NCBI GenBank assembly: GCA_026395915.1 | Contig: JAPLXU010000017.1 | Coordinates: 3,023 to 53,905 of the forward strand | Source: Candidatus Nomurabacteria bacterium | GTDB taxonomy: Bacteria > Patescibacteriota > Minisyncoccia > Phycocordibacterales > UBA9973 | DNA length: 50,883 nt | Direction: 5' to 3' | Part shown: piece after piece, positions 8,698 through 16,693 of the stretch | Layout of the letters: the number at the start of each line of letters is the position of its first letter | How positions within the stretch are numbered: the stretch's first letter is position 1 | Translations under genes and position numbers: made by a program | The notes under the pieces: model-generated | Seen by the model: only the letters and a program-made list of their open reading frames with translations | Database searches by the model: none | What the model was told of the DNA's origin: nothing

Positions 8698-9800
8698 ATG
8701 TCAACTATCTTTACATTAGAAAAGCTCTATAAGGCATATAAGGAATGCCAAAAAGGCAAGAAAAACACAATTAACGCACTTTGTTTTGAAGTGGAACGGG
8801 AGAAAAATTTAATACTGCTTCTCAATGAGCTTCAAAGTGGAACATACGAGATATCGCGTTCTGTTTATTTTATTGTTACGAATCCGACTGCCCGTGAGAT
8901 ATTTGCCGCTGATTTCCGCGACCGGATAGTGCATCATCTTTTATGCAATGAAATTCAAAATATATTTGAAGCGGATTTTATTTCTGACTCATATGCAAAC
9001 AGAAAGAGAAAAGGTACGCATAAAGCTGTAGCGCAACTTCAAAAATATACTAGAGAAGCAAAGAGCAAAACAAAGAATGGATACTATCTTAAGCTTGATG
9101 TAGAGAGTTTTTTTTGTTCGATCAATAGAGAAATTCTGTATTCTATTGTTGAGAAAAAGATTAGAGATTGTTCACAACCTGTCGGGGGGGGGCTTCGAAG
9201 GAAATGAATTTAATACAGTGGCGAAGTGAGACGCTCTCCCTTGCAAAAAAAATAATTTTTCACGACCCGACGAAAAATTATTTTTATAAAGGTGATCCAA
9301 AGAAAAAAGCTCTTATTCCTCCTCATAAATCACTTTTTTGCGTCAAAAATAAAGGCTTACCGATTGGCAATCTCACTAGTCAGTTCTTTGCAAATGTGTA
9401 TCTCAATGAGCTCGATCATTTTGTGATTGACACCCTTGGCATTGAAAGATATATCAGATATGTTGACGATTTTGTTATAGTTCACGAAGACAAGAATCGG
9501 TTAACATCTGTTACGAAATCTATAGACATCTTTTTGAAAGAGATACTCGGTTTACGAATTCATCCTAAGAAAATATATCTTCAAGAGATTTACAAAGGCA
9601 TTGATTTTTTGGGCTATTTTATCAAACCCTCTCATATATTAGTTCGGCAGAGAGTAGTTCGGAGGTTTAAAAATCGTTTATATCAAAATATTGACGAAGA
9701 AGGATTTTTACTAGTTTCTAACATTCCAATGATACAGTCTTATCTAGGACATTTTGGACATGCAAATACTTTTAATCTGAAGAAGAAATTGGCAAGATAG
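8698..9800 (+). CDS. DGR reverse transcriptase, out of frame at a G9 tract
   Basis: Retron/DGR-clade reverse transcriptase in two overlapping frames. The first (8698-9207) begins MSTIFTLEKLYKAYKEC and contains fingers/palm motifs (AREIFAADFRDRIVHHLL, YLKLDVESFFCSI). The second frame carries GLPIGNLTSQFF, whose SQ in place of SP is diagnostic for DGR RTs, and the catalytic YIRYVDDF (YVDD at 9459-9470). The frames meet at G9 (9184-9192); one extra G, or two fewer, would give one protein of about 367 aa. All catalytic residues are intact, so the break looks recent, reversible or a sequencing error. Another route could be -1 ribosomal frameshifting on the G run. ATG 8698 is the first in-frame start past the TR. 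Confidence 0.9.
9184..9192 (+). repeat. G9 homopolymer tract in the DGR reverse transcriptase
   Basis: Nine consecutive G in the context ACCTGTC-G9, at the exact point where the RT frame shifts. An identical 16-nt context occurs at 19749-19764. Confidence 0.9.
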
Positions 9801-9835
9801 AACATCTTTAGACTCTTTTATGGTATATTTAAGTA

Positions 9836-9970
9836 GTAAGGATTGTTTTTATCTGTAGCGGGTGGTCGCACTCACATAGGCACATATGTTGGAGTTTCGC
9901 CATCACCCGCTTCAAATGGAAATAATTTCTCACCCAGCACCAAAACTCTGTTTTGGTGCTGGGTTTGTTT
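9836..9970 (+). ncRNA. Candidate structured RNA between the DGR and secA
   Basis: No ORF. An extended -10 (TGG-TATATT, TATATT at 9825-9830) would start a transcript near 9837. It contains a stem AGCGGGTG (9857-9864) / CACCCGCT (9904-9911) enclosing about 39 nt, then a strong terminator (9933-9970). Signatures of 4.5S RNA, 6S RNA, tmRNA or RNase P are not recognisable. It could also be the DGR operon's 3' end. Confidence 0.4.
9933..9970 (+). terminator. Terminator upstream of secA
   Basis: A 14-bp perfect stem CCCAGCACCAAAAC / GTTTTGGTGCTGGG with a TCT loop, followed by TTTGTTT. Confidence 0.9.
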
Positions 9971-9971
9971 G

Positions 9972-9980
9972 TGCTAGTAT
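9972..9980 (+). promoter_or_regulatory. Extended -10 for leaderless secA
   Basis: TGC-TAGTAT ending 6 nt before the secA ATG, placed right behind the terminator; no Shine-Dalgarno is present. Confidence 0.5.
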
Positions 9981-9986
9981 ATATTT

Positions 9987-12554
9987 ATGTCTATTTTTAG
10001 CAAAGTTTTCGGCGACGAAAGCTCAAAATTCATTAAAAATGTGGCTGAAACGGTGGCCAAGATAAACGCTTTTGAAGCGGATATTTCGAAGTTGGCAGAT
10101 GAAGACTTTCCAAAGAAAACGAAGGAGCTCAAGGAAAGGCTAGGCAAGGGAGAGACATTGGACGACATTTTGCCTGAAGCTTTTGCTCTCGTTCGCGAAG
10201 CTATGAAACGCACGGATGGTATTCGTCTTTTTGATGTGCAGATGATCGGAGCGATAGCTTTACACAGAGGTCATATTGCGGAGATGAGAACCGGAGAAGG
10301 AAAAACGATGGTTGCTGTTCCTTCGGCATACTTGAACGCGCTTGAGGGTGGCGGGGTGCACATAGTTACCGTAAATGATTATTTGTCTCGCATCGGCGCC
10401 GTCTTGATGGGACAAGTTTATAATTTTTTGGGTTTGAGTGTTGGAGTCATAAATTCCAACAATGTTTCATATTTATATGATGCTACTCACAAAGAAGAAG
10501 ATCCCGAGCGCGACAAAGTGGGAGAATTTAAAATTGTCTATGATTTCTTGAAACCGTCTTCTCGAAGACAGTCGTATCAAGCGGATATCACTTATGGCAC
10601 CAATCACGAATATGGATTTGACTATCTGCGAGACAATTTAGCTACGAGTCTCGATGGTCTTGTGCAGAGAGGTCATCACTACGCCATTGTCGACGAGGTA
10701 GACTCTATTTTGATCGACGAAGCGCGTACTCCACTCATTATTTCTTCCGCGGCTGGTGACTCCGAAGATTTTTACGTTAAGTTTTATCAGATCGCTAAAC
10801 AATTAAAACGAGATACGGATTATGAAGTTGATGAAAAACTGAGAGCGATATCTTTGACTGACGCTGGCATCACCAAGGCTGAAACTCTTCTCGGCATCCA
10901 AAATATTTACACGGAAAAGGGCATAAAATATGTGCACCACTTGGAGACAGCCGTAAAAGCGCAAGCCATTTTTGAAAAAGACAAAGACTATGTCGTGAAA
11001 GAAGGCGAAGTCATCATCGTAGATCCTTTTACCGGACGTCTCCAGCCGGGTAGGCGTTGGTCCGAGGGCATCCATCAAGCGATTGAAGCGAAAGAAGGCG
11101 TGAAAATCGAAAAAGAAACTCGTTCGTCTGGTTCGATTACTTTCCAGAATTATTTCAGATTTTACAAAAAGCTTTCCGGCATGACGGGCACGGCGGAAAC
11201 TTCTGCTGAAGAATTTTTAAAAGTTTACGGATTAGACGTCATCGTGATTCCGACGAATCGTCCCGTCGTCCGCATAGACCACAACGATTTGATTTTCCAA
11301 ACAGAGAAAGGGAAATTTGAAGCCATTGCAAAAAAAGTCAAAGAGCTGAACACGAAAGGCGTGCCGGTTTTGATAGGCACCATTTCCATAGAAAAAAACG
11401 AGCTTCTTTCCGCATATCTAAAGCAAGAAGGCGTGCCTCATGTTATTTTGAACGCAAAAAATCATGAAAAAGAAGGTGAAATTATCGCTCAGGCCGGCAA
11501 ACGTGATGCGGTAACTATAGCCACGAACATGGCTGGACGCGGAATCGATATCAAGCTCGGTGGCAATCCTATCGTCAAATCTGAATACGAATTCGTGAAA
11601 GGCGCTGGCGGACTTTTTGTCTTGGGCACGGAACGTCATGAAGCGAGAAGAATCGACAACCAGCTTCGAGGCCGTTCCGGCAGACAAGGCGATCCGGGCG
11701 AGACTCAATTTTATGTTTCGCTCGAAGATGACTTGATGCGCGTATTCGGTTCAGAAAAAATAAAAACGATGATGGGACGTTTCGGCATACCGGAAGATCA
11801 GCCGATCGAAAATCGTTTCATTGGTAGGACTCTCGAAGGAGCGCAAGCCAAAATAGAGGGCTTTCATTTTGATGCCAGAAAAAACACTCTCGAATATGAC
11901 GATGTGATGAATCATCAACGCAAAATTATTTACGAGCGAAGGCAAAAGATGTTGAGAGCGGACAAAAATGAGATAGAAGAGTTGCTCAAAAATGTGACAG
12001 AAGGAAAAGAAGGCGCGGACAAGATCGTTGAAGAAAAAAGAAAGAAATTGGGCGAGGAAGCATTTTTGGAAGTCATTCGTCGCATTGCTCTCTACACTAC
12101 CGATACGCTTTGGATGGAACATTTGGAGGCGATGGATTATCTGCGCGGTTCAGTAAATTTGCGAGCATACGGACAACGCGAGCCGATTGTTGAATATAAA
12201 AAAGACGGACTCATGATGTTTAAAGAAATGGAAGAAACTTTCAAAGAGCAAGTTTTTTCTTTGATCGGTACTATTACAGAACCAGCTAAAGCGGAAGACA
12301 ATGCTCCCAAGCAGACTTTGGTAGTAAGTCAAGCAGAATCTTCCGAGCTCGACGAAGAAAAAGAGGCATCTCCACAAATAGGAGACATGAAACCTGCCCG
12401 CAATGCTTCAGGCATAGCTGATGCAGGCGGGGATATTGGCCGTAATGACCCCTGTCCATGCGGAGCAATTAATCCAGCCACTGGCGAAGTCTACAAATAT
12501 AAAAAATGCGGTTTGATAAATGCTCCCCAACATCGAAAGTCGTTGATAAATTAA
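9987..12554 (+). CDS. secA: Preprotein translocase ATPase SecA
   Basis: An 855-aa motor of the Sec pathway that pushes unfolded preproteins through SecYEG at the membrane. Visible: Walker A TGEGKT (about 102-107), the DEAD-like Walker B DEVDSILIDEARTPLI, the preprotein cross-linking domain, NBD2 with ATNMAGRGIDIKLGG and RRIDNQLRGRSGRQGDPG, the helical scaffold with DTLWMEHLEAMDYLR, and a C-terminal zinc finger. The zinc motif is unusual: CPCG is followed by a 15-residue spacer to KKCG, where the usual CC or CH pair is CG, so metal binding may be weak. A family A palindrome (12393-12432) adds PARNASGIADAGG in the linker before the zinc finger, a tolerant place. Leaderless start; downstream gene 4 nt away. 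Confidence 0.97.
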   Translation: MSIFSKVFGDESSKFIKNVAETVAKINAFEADISKLADEDFPKKTKELKERLGKGETLDDILPEAFALVREAMKRTDGIRLFDVQMIGAIALHRGHIAEMRTGEGKTMVAVPSAYLNALEGGGVHIVTVNDYLSRIGAVLMGQVYNFLGLSVGVINSNNVSYLYDATHKEEDPERDKVGEFKIVYDFLKPSSRRQSYQADITYGTNHEYGFDYLRDNLATSLDGLVQRGHHYAIVDEVDSILIDEARTPLIISSAAGDSEDFYVKFYQIAKQLKRDTDYEVDEKLRAISLTDAGITKAETLLGIQNIYTEKGIKYVHHLETAVKAQAIFEKDKDYVVKEGEVIIVDPFTGRLQPGRRWSEGIHQAIEAKEGVKIEKETRSSGSITFQNYFRFYKKLSGMTGTAETSAEEFLKVYGLDVIVIPTNRPVVRIDHNDLIFQTEKGKFEAIAKKVKELNTKGVPVLIGTISIEKNELLSAYLKQEGVPHVILNAKNHEKEGEIIAQAGKRDAVTIATNMAGRGIDIKLGGNPIVKSEYEFVKGAGGLFVLGTERHEARRIDNQLRGRSGRQGDPGETQFYVSLEDDLMRVFGSEKIKTMMGRFGIPEDQPIENRFIGRTLEGAQAKIEGFHFDARKNTLEYDDVMNHQRKIIYERRQKMLRADKNEIEELLKNVTEGKEGADKIVEEKRKKLGEEAFLEVIRRIALYTTDTLWMEHLEAMDYLRGSVNLRAYGQREPIVEYKKDGLMMFKEMEETFKEQVFSLIGTITEPAKAEDNAPKQTLVVSQAESSELDEEKEASPQIGDMKPARNASGIADAGGDIGRNDPCPCGAINPATGEVYKYKKCGLINAPQHRKSLIN
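12393..12432 (+). repeat. Palindromic element, family A, in frame in secA
   Basis: CCTGCCCGCAATGCTTC...GATGCAGGCGGGG, encoding PARNASGIADAGG at about residues 803-815. On this strand only this reading frame is free of stops (the others meet TAG or TGA), and it is the frame used in typA and the cysteine desulfurase too. Confidence 0.9.
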
Positions 12555-12558
12555 ATTT

Positions 12559-12882
12559 ATGATTAACATAGAGGATTTCAAAAAAGTAGAAATAAAAATA
12601 GGTAAAGTAATATCTGCAGAAAAGATACCTGAGGGAGACAAGCTTTTGAAATTAATTTTTGACATGGGTGGAGAACAAAGACAGGTCATGTCTGGCATTG
12701 CGGAATTTTATAGCGACCCATCAATATTGGTGGGTAAGGAAATGCCGGTAGTAGTGAATATTGAACCCCGCAAACTTAAAGGTTATGAAAGCCAGGGTAT
12801 GATAATGGCAGCTGATGTCGATGGTCGTCCTGTTTTATTATACCCAGAGACTGAAGTTGCTCCCGGAAGTATTGTAAAATAG
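12559..12882 (+). CDS. tRNA-binding domain protein (MetG C-terminal / Arc1p-like)
   Basis: A 107-aa stand-alone OB-fold domain matching the C-terminal dimerisation/tRNA-binding domain of methionyl-tRNA synthetase (EMAP-II/Arc1p family). It shows IEDFKKVEIKIGKV at the start, KLLKLIFDMGGEQRQVMSGIAE in the middle and NIEPRKLKGYESQGMIMAA before the end. In bacteria with short MetG such a protein can act in trans to hold tRNA; CsaA-like chaperones have the same fold. It follows secA by 4 nt, so the two are probably cotranscribed, which also suits a CsaA-like secretion role. The sequence does not decide between the two. Confidence 0.8.
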   Translation: MINIEDFKKVEIKIGKVISAEKIPEGDKLLKLIFDMGGEQRQVMSGIAEFYSDPSILVGKEMPVVVNIEPRKLKGYESQGMIMAADVDGRPVLLYPETEVAPGSIVK

Positions 12883-12936
12883 AGTTATGAAAAAGATTGT
12901 TTTTTAATGATCTAATGTGTAAGATTGTTAAATTTT

Positions 12937-13194
12937 ATGGGAAGTACAAATAATATAAAAATAGGTAAATATAAACATTTCAAAGGAGATATTATGGAAG
13001 TGATTGGTGTGGGGTTGCACAGTGAAACTCTTGAAGAATTTGTTTTATACAAACATATTACTGGAAAACGCGCAGGAGAATCGAATTATTGGGTCAGGCC
13101 GTTGAAAATGTTTTTGGAAAAAGTCGAAGTCGATGGCCACGCCGAAGGACGGGCAAGTAAAAAAGTTTCAAGGTTTGAATATATAGGACAGTAA
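12937..13194 (+). CDS. DUF1653 family protein
   Basis: An 85-aa protein with the DUF1653 pattern: IKIGKYKHFKGDIMEVIGVG, then HSETLEEFVLYKHI and SNYWVRPLKMFLEKVEVDG. This small beta-rich domain is widespread in bacteria, alone or next to DNA/RNA-linked genes; its molecular role is not established. ATG 12937 is chosen; a TTG at 12925 adds four residues. The C-terminal HAEGRASKKVSRFEYIGQ is typical for the family. It lies between the tRNA-binding protein and a small membrane protein, same strand. Confidence 0.75.
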   Translation: MGSTNNIKIGKYKHFKGDIMEVIGVGLHSETLEEFVLYKHITGKRAGESNYWVRPLKMFLEKVEVDGHAEGRASKKVSRFEYIGQ

Positions 13195-13231
13195 AATATG
13201 AAAAAACTTTTGGCATTTTCAATACACCGTT

Positions 13232-13564
13232 ATGATTTTTAAAATATTACAAATTCGAAAAATGGCTAATGAGGTAAGGGAAAATCCTGGCAAATTTGCG
13301 GGCGGGAAAATAGGAGAGATGTTTTTGGGTGTGCTGTTTATGCCATCTTTGATTTCTTTTATTATCGTATGCGGTTTTTTCATTTTGGGTTTTACCACTT
13401 TCCTTGGCGGTCCTTATGGCTTTTTCAAATTTCTTTTCGTGATATTTTTCCTAGGCATTTTGTGCGTGGTGTATTTTATAAGAAAAATTTATAGATTCAT
13501 TAAATCCATAACAGAAAATGCGGTAAATGATACTATCAAAGTAAAATCAAGAATCGTTGAATAA
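13232..13564 (+). CDS. Small membrane protein, unknown
   Basis: A 110-aa protein with a basic N terminus (ILQIRKMANEVRENPGKFAGGK) and two hydrophobic segments (about 33-58 and 62-85) separated by a glycine-rich turn (FLGGPYGF), followed by a polar tail. It is probably an inner-membrane protein with both ends in the cytoplasm. No family recognised. It precedes murE by 49 nt, but murE has its own -10. Confidence 0.65.
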   Translation: MIFKILQIRKMANEVRENPGKFAGGKIGEMFLGVLFMPSLISFIIVCGFFILGFTTFLGGPYGFFKFLFVIFFLGILCVVYFIRKIYRFIKSITENAVNDTIKVKSRIVE

Positions 13565-13596
13565 TATGTTCAAAGCGGTAATTTTTGATTTGAATA

Positions 13597-13605
13597 TGTT
13601 AAAAT
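13597..13605 (+). promoter_or_regulatory. Extended -10 for leaderless murE
   Basis: TGT-TAAAAT (TAAAAT 13600-13605) 8 nt before the murE ATG; no Shine-Dalgarno follows. Confidence 0.6.
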
Positions 13606-13613
13606 AAGAAAAA

Positions 13614-14891
13614 ATGAAAAACTTAAAGAAAAAAATTAAAACGATTTACTGGTGGGCTTTATCTTTTGTTGCTCGTTATTATTATGGAAATCCGTCTAGG
13701 AAATTAAAAGTCGTAGGAGTTACTGGCACGAGCGGGAAGACCACGACAGCCACGTTGCTTTATAAGATCTCGACCGAGCTTGGTTACAAAACCGGATTGA
13801 TAGGCACTGTGGAAAATATCATTGTAAAAGAAGAAGAAGTAGCAAAGATGACCACTCCGGATTCTTTGACTCTCACAAAACTTTTTAATAAGATGAGCAA
13901 CGCAGGTTGCGAGTATGTTTTTATGGAAGTGTCTTCCCACGCCATAGATCAAAACCGTGTTCGAGGTATAAATTTTGTCGGCGGAGTTTTCACCAACTTA
14001 TCTCAAGATCATTTTGATTATCACAAAAATTTTGAGAATTATTTTCAAGCAAAGAAAAAATTTTTCAAGATGCTGTCAAAAAAAGCTTTTGCTCTCTCGA
14101 ATATCGATGACAAATACGGTGAAAAAATGCTCGAAGGTATAAAAGCTAGAAAGTTTTCTTATGGATTTGAAAAGCCAGAGGTCAGACCTATGGGAATCTC
14201 CCATAGGTCTGACCTCTGGGCAGATTTTCATGGAGAAATAAAAAAAATGGATTTCGATGGTCTAGAAATGACTTTTAACGATATCACCATCAAGACCAAA
14301 CTTTTGGGAAAGTTTAACGCATATAATTTGCTCGCGATTTGGAGCGCATGTTCGCTTCTCGGTTTTGATATGGAAAAAGTAAACACGATTTTGGAAAACA
14401 TCGAGCCACCGCGAGGAAGGTTTGAACATTTTACTTCGAAAAGCGGAGTGCTTGTGATAGTGGATTATGCTCACAAACCGGACGCTCTCGAAAAAATATT
14501 TTCAGCAATCAAAGAAGTAATCGGAGGAAAAGGAAAATTAATTTCTGTTTTCGGTTGCGGTGGCGATCGAGACCCGTTCAAGCGTCCCATTATGGGAAAA
14601 ATCGGGGCTGTCAATTCCGATATCGCAATTTTCACTTCAGACAATCCGCGAAGCGAAAATCCGGAGAAAATTATCGAGCAAATGAAAACCAGTCTATCCG
14701 TCGATGATCTTAAAAAAATAAAAACCATTCCAAACAGACGCGAAGCTATTTTGGAAGCGATTAAACTAGTGCAAAAAGGAGATATAATTCTTTGCGCTGG
14801 TAAGGGTCACGAAGATTATCAGGAAATCAAAGGCGTGAAGCATCACTTTGACGATATGGAAGAATTCAAAAAAGCTTATGCGGAATTATAA
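13614..14891 (+). CDS. murE: UDP-N-acetylmuramoyl-tripeptide synthetase MurE
   Basis: A 425-aa Mur ligase that adds the third residue of the peptidoglycan stem peptide in the cytoplasm. The ATP loop GVTGTSGKTTT is at about 35-45, followed by MEVSSHA, TNLSQDHFDYH and VVDYAHKPDAL. The substrate motif TSDNPRSENP carries DNPR, typical of meso-diaminopimelate-adding enzymes. It is shorter than E. coli MurE because the N-terminal domain is reduced. Residues 188-202 (PEVRPMGISHRSDLW) are encoded by a perfect 45-nt palindrome. The end overlaps the murD start by 14 nt, showing translational coupling in a murE-murD-nudix-murC operon. Confidence 0.95.
   Translation: MKNLKKKIKTIYWWALSFVARYYYGNPSRKLKVVGVTGTSGKTTTATLLYKISTELGYKTGLIGTVENIIVKEEEVAKMTTPDSLTLTKLFNKMSNAGCEYVFMEVSSHAIDQNRVRGINFVGGVFTNLSQDHFDYHKNFENYFQAKKKFFKMLSKKAFALSNIDDKYGEKMLEGIKARKFSYGFEKPEVRPMGISHRSDLWADFHGEIKKMDFDGLEMTFNDITIKTKLLGKFNAYNLLAIWSACSLLGFDMEKVNTILENIEPPRGRFEHFTSKSGVLVIVDYAHKPDALEKIFSAIKEVIGGKGKLISVFGCGGDRDPFKRPIMGKIGAVNSDIAIFTSDNPRSENPEKIIEQMKTSLSVDDLKKIKTIPNRREAILEAIKLVQKGDIILCAGKGHEDYQEIKGVKHHFDDMEEFKKAYAEL
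14175..14219 (+). repeat. 45-nt perfect palindrome inside murE
   Basis: Two 21-bp arms (CCAGAGGTCAGACCTATGGGA and its complement) around ATC; exactly 15 codons, inserted in frame. The length is identical to that of the infB palindrome. Confidence 0.95.
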
Positions 14892-16215
14892 AGAATTTTT
14901 TAAGGGTAAAAAAATCACAGTTATGGGGCTGGGGATTTTAGGGCGGGGATTGGGATACACAAAATTTTTAGCGGAATGCGGAGCCGATTTGATCGTGACT
15001 GACCTGAAGACCAAAGAGCAATTAGCAACATCAATAAAAGTTTTAGGAAAACACAAAAACATAAAATTTGTTTTGGGCGAACATAGACTGGAAGATTTCG
15101 GAAATAGGGATATGGTGATAAAAGCGGCTGGCGTGCCTCTCGATTCTGTATACATTGCCGAGGCAAGAAAAAATAGCATCCCGATTGAGATGGATGTTTC
15201 TCTTTTTGCAAAATTAATGCAGGAGGTGATGATCGTCGGCGTTACAGGGACGAGAGGAAAATCTATGACCACTGCTCTCATTTATGAAATTCTAAAAACT
15301 AACGAAAAATTTTTAAAGAAAAAAGTCCATATCGGTGGAAACGTCCGCGGAGTAGCTACACTTCCTCTTCTTAAGAAAGCAAAAGCCGGAGATATTTTGG
15401 TTTGCGAACTTGATTCTTGGCAATTGCAAGGCTTTGGCGAGGCGAAAATTTCTCCACATATTTCTGTCTTTACTTCTTTTATGCCTGATCATATGAATTA
15501 TTATAAAAATGACATGAAAGCTTATTTTAACGACAAAGCAAATATTTTTAGAAATCAGCACAGCGCAGATTTTTTGATAATTCGTCCTCCTATGGAAGAA
15601 TTCATTAATAAGGATGATACGAAAGGGACACTTCTCGTAGCAAATAAAAACAATGTGAAAGATTGGAAGTTTCTCGTCCCCGGAGAACATCAAAGAGAAA
15701 ATCTAGCTTGTGCCGTTGTTGTGGCTGAAACGCTTGGCATACCAAAAGATAAAATTAAAAAAGCTGTAGAAAAATTTAAAGGATTGGAAGGCAGATTGCA
15801 ATATGTGAAAACGATAAAAGGCGTGAAAATATATAATGACAACAACGCCACAACTCCGGAGGCCACTGTCGCGGGGATTGAAGCGCTGAAAGACGACAAA
15901 AGGAAAAACATAATTTTAATTTGTGGCGGGTCGAATAAAAATCTGCCTTTGGATAGTTTTGTAAAAGTTGTGAATGAGTATTGCAAAGCTATCGTGATGA
16001 TACCGGGCAGTGGCACAGATAAGCTTTCTAGTTTCGAGTTGAAAATTGTAAGTCATAAAGTTGAAAGTCTGAAAGAAGCATTAAAAACCGCGTTAGGTCT
16101 TGCCTCACGTGGAGATATTGTTATGTTTTCTCCAGCCTTTGCGTCTTTTAGAATGTTCAACAACGAGTACGAGAGGAATGATTTGTTTATGAAAATAGTT
16201 AAGAAATTAAAATAA
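14878..16215 (+). CDS. murD: UDP-N-acetylmuramoylalanine--D-glutamate ligase MurD
   Basis: A 445-aa Mur ligase that attaches D-glutamate to UDP-MurNAc-L-Ala. N-terminal Rossmann-like domain (KITVMGLGILGRGLGYTKFLAECGADLIVTD), ATP loop GVTGTRGKSMTT, then LDSWQLQGF, TSFMPDHMNYY, NDNNATTPEATVAG and the C-terminal SPAFASFRMFNNEYERNDLF, all MurD signatures. ATG 14878 lies inside the end of murE (14-nt overlap); an upstream TTG at 14848 is less likely. The next gene follows by 1 nt. The stretch GCGTTAGGTCTTGCCT (16090-16105) recurs exactly at 44760-44775. Confidence 0.95.
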   Translation: MRNYKEFFKGKKITVMGLGILGRGLGYTKFLAECGADLIVTDLKTKEQLATSIKVLGKHKNIKFVLGEHRLEDFGNRDMVIKAAGVPLDSVYIAEARKNSIPIEMDVSLFAKLMQEVMIVGVTGTRGKSMTTALIYEILKTNEKFLKKKVHIGGNVRGVATLPLLKKAKAGDILVCELDSWQLQGFGEAKISPHISVFTSFMPDHMNYYKNDMKAYFNDKANIFRNQHSADFLIIRPPMEEFINKDDTKGTLLVANKNNVKDWKFLVPGEHQRENLACAVVVAETLGIPKDKIKKAVEKFKGLEGRLQYVKTIKGVKIYNDNNATTPEATVAGIEALKDDKRKNIILICGGSNKNLPLDSFVKVVNEYCKAIVMIPGSGTDKLSSFELKIVSHKVESLKEALKTALGLASRGDIVMFSPAFASFRMFNNEYERNDLFMKIVKKLK

Positions 16216-16216
16216 G

Positions 16217-16693
16217 ATGAATTTTAGACAGAAAATTAAAAAAACTTTTTATTTTTTCCGAAATCCTATTTATAAATTATATTGTTTTATATTTAGGCCA
16301 AAATCATTAGGAGTAAAAACAGTGGTTGAAAATAATGACGGGAAAATTCTTATGGTTCGAATTAGTTATGCTCACAGAAAATGGACCTTTCCGGGTGGTG
16401 GCGTAAAACGCAAAGAATCATTTGAGGAAGCAGCAATAAGAGAGCTAGAAGAAGAAGTTGGAATAAAAACGCAGCACTTAATTGAGATGGGTGGATATAT
16501 CTCAGATAGAAATTTTAAGAAAAATATTGTAAAATGCTTTTACCTTAAAGTAGATTCTTCTTTTGTGAGGATTGATAATTTTGAAATTTCTGAATTAATT
16601 TGGTGCAATCCAGGAGAACTTCCAGAAGGTAATTCTTTTTCTGTGCCTGAGATATTGGAGATCTATAAAAATTTTAAATCAAAAACAATATGA
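16217..16693 (+). CDS. NUDIX hydrolase
   Basis: A 158-aa NUDIX-fold pyrophosphohydrolase. The Nudix box GGGVKRKESFEEAAIRELEE-EVGI (about 57-80) matches G-x5-E-x7-R-E-U-x-E-E-x-G-U with all metal ligands. The N terminus is basic with a hydrophobic stretch (FYFFRNPIYKLYCFIFRP), perhaps membrane-associated. It lies 1 nt after murD and overlaps murC by 4 nt (ATGA), so it is part of the mur operon; a role on nucleotide-sugar or nucleotide substrates is an inference from that. The exact substrate cannot be told. Confidence 0.85.
   Translation: MNFRQKIKKTFYFFRNPIYKLYCFIFRPKSLGVKTVVENNDGKILMVRISYAHRKWTFPGGGVKRKESFEEAAIRELEEEVGIKTQHLIEMGGYISDRNFKKNIVKCFYLKVDSSFVRIDNFEISELIWCNPGELPEGNSFSVPEILEIYKNFKSKTI

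Noticed and set aside
8529..8732. Open frame through the template repeat (asparagine-rich peptide)
   Set aside because: It is the TR read in the target's frame. Openness is a by-product of TR/VR homology; TR is a noncoding template.
9836..9970. 4.5S/SRP RNA, 6S RNA or tmRNA
   Set aside because: The conserved SRP loop, the 6S bubble and tmRNA ends are absent.
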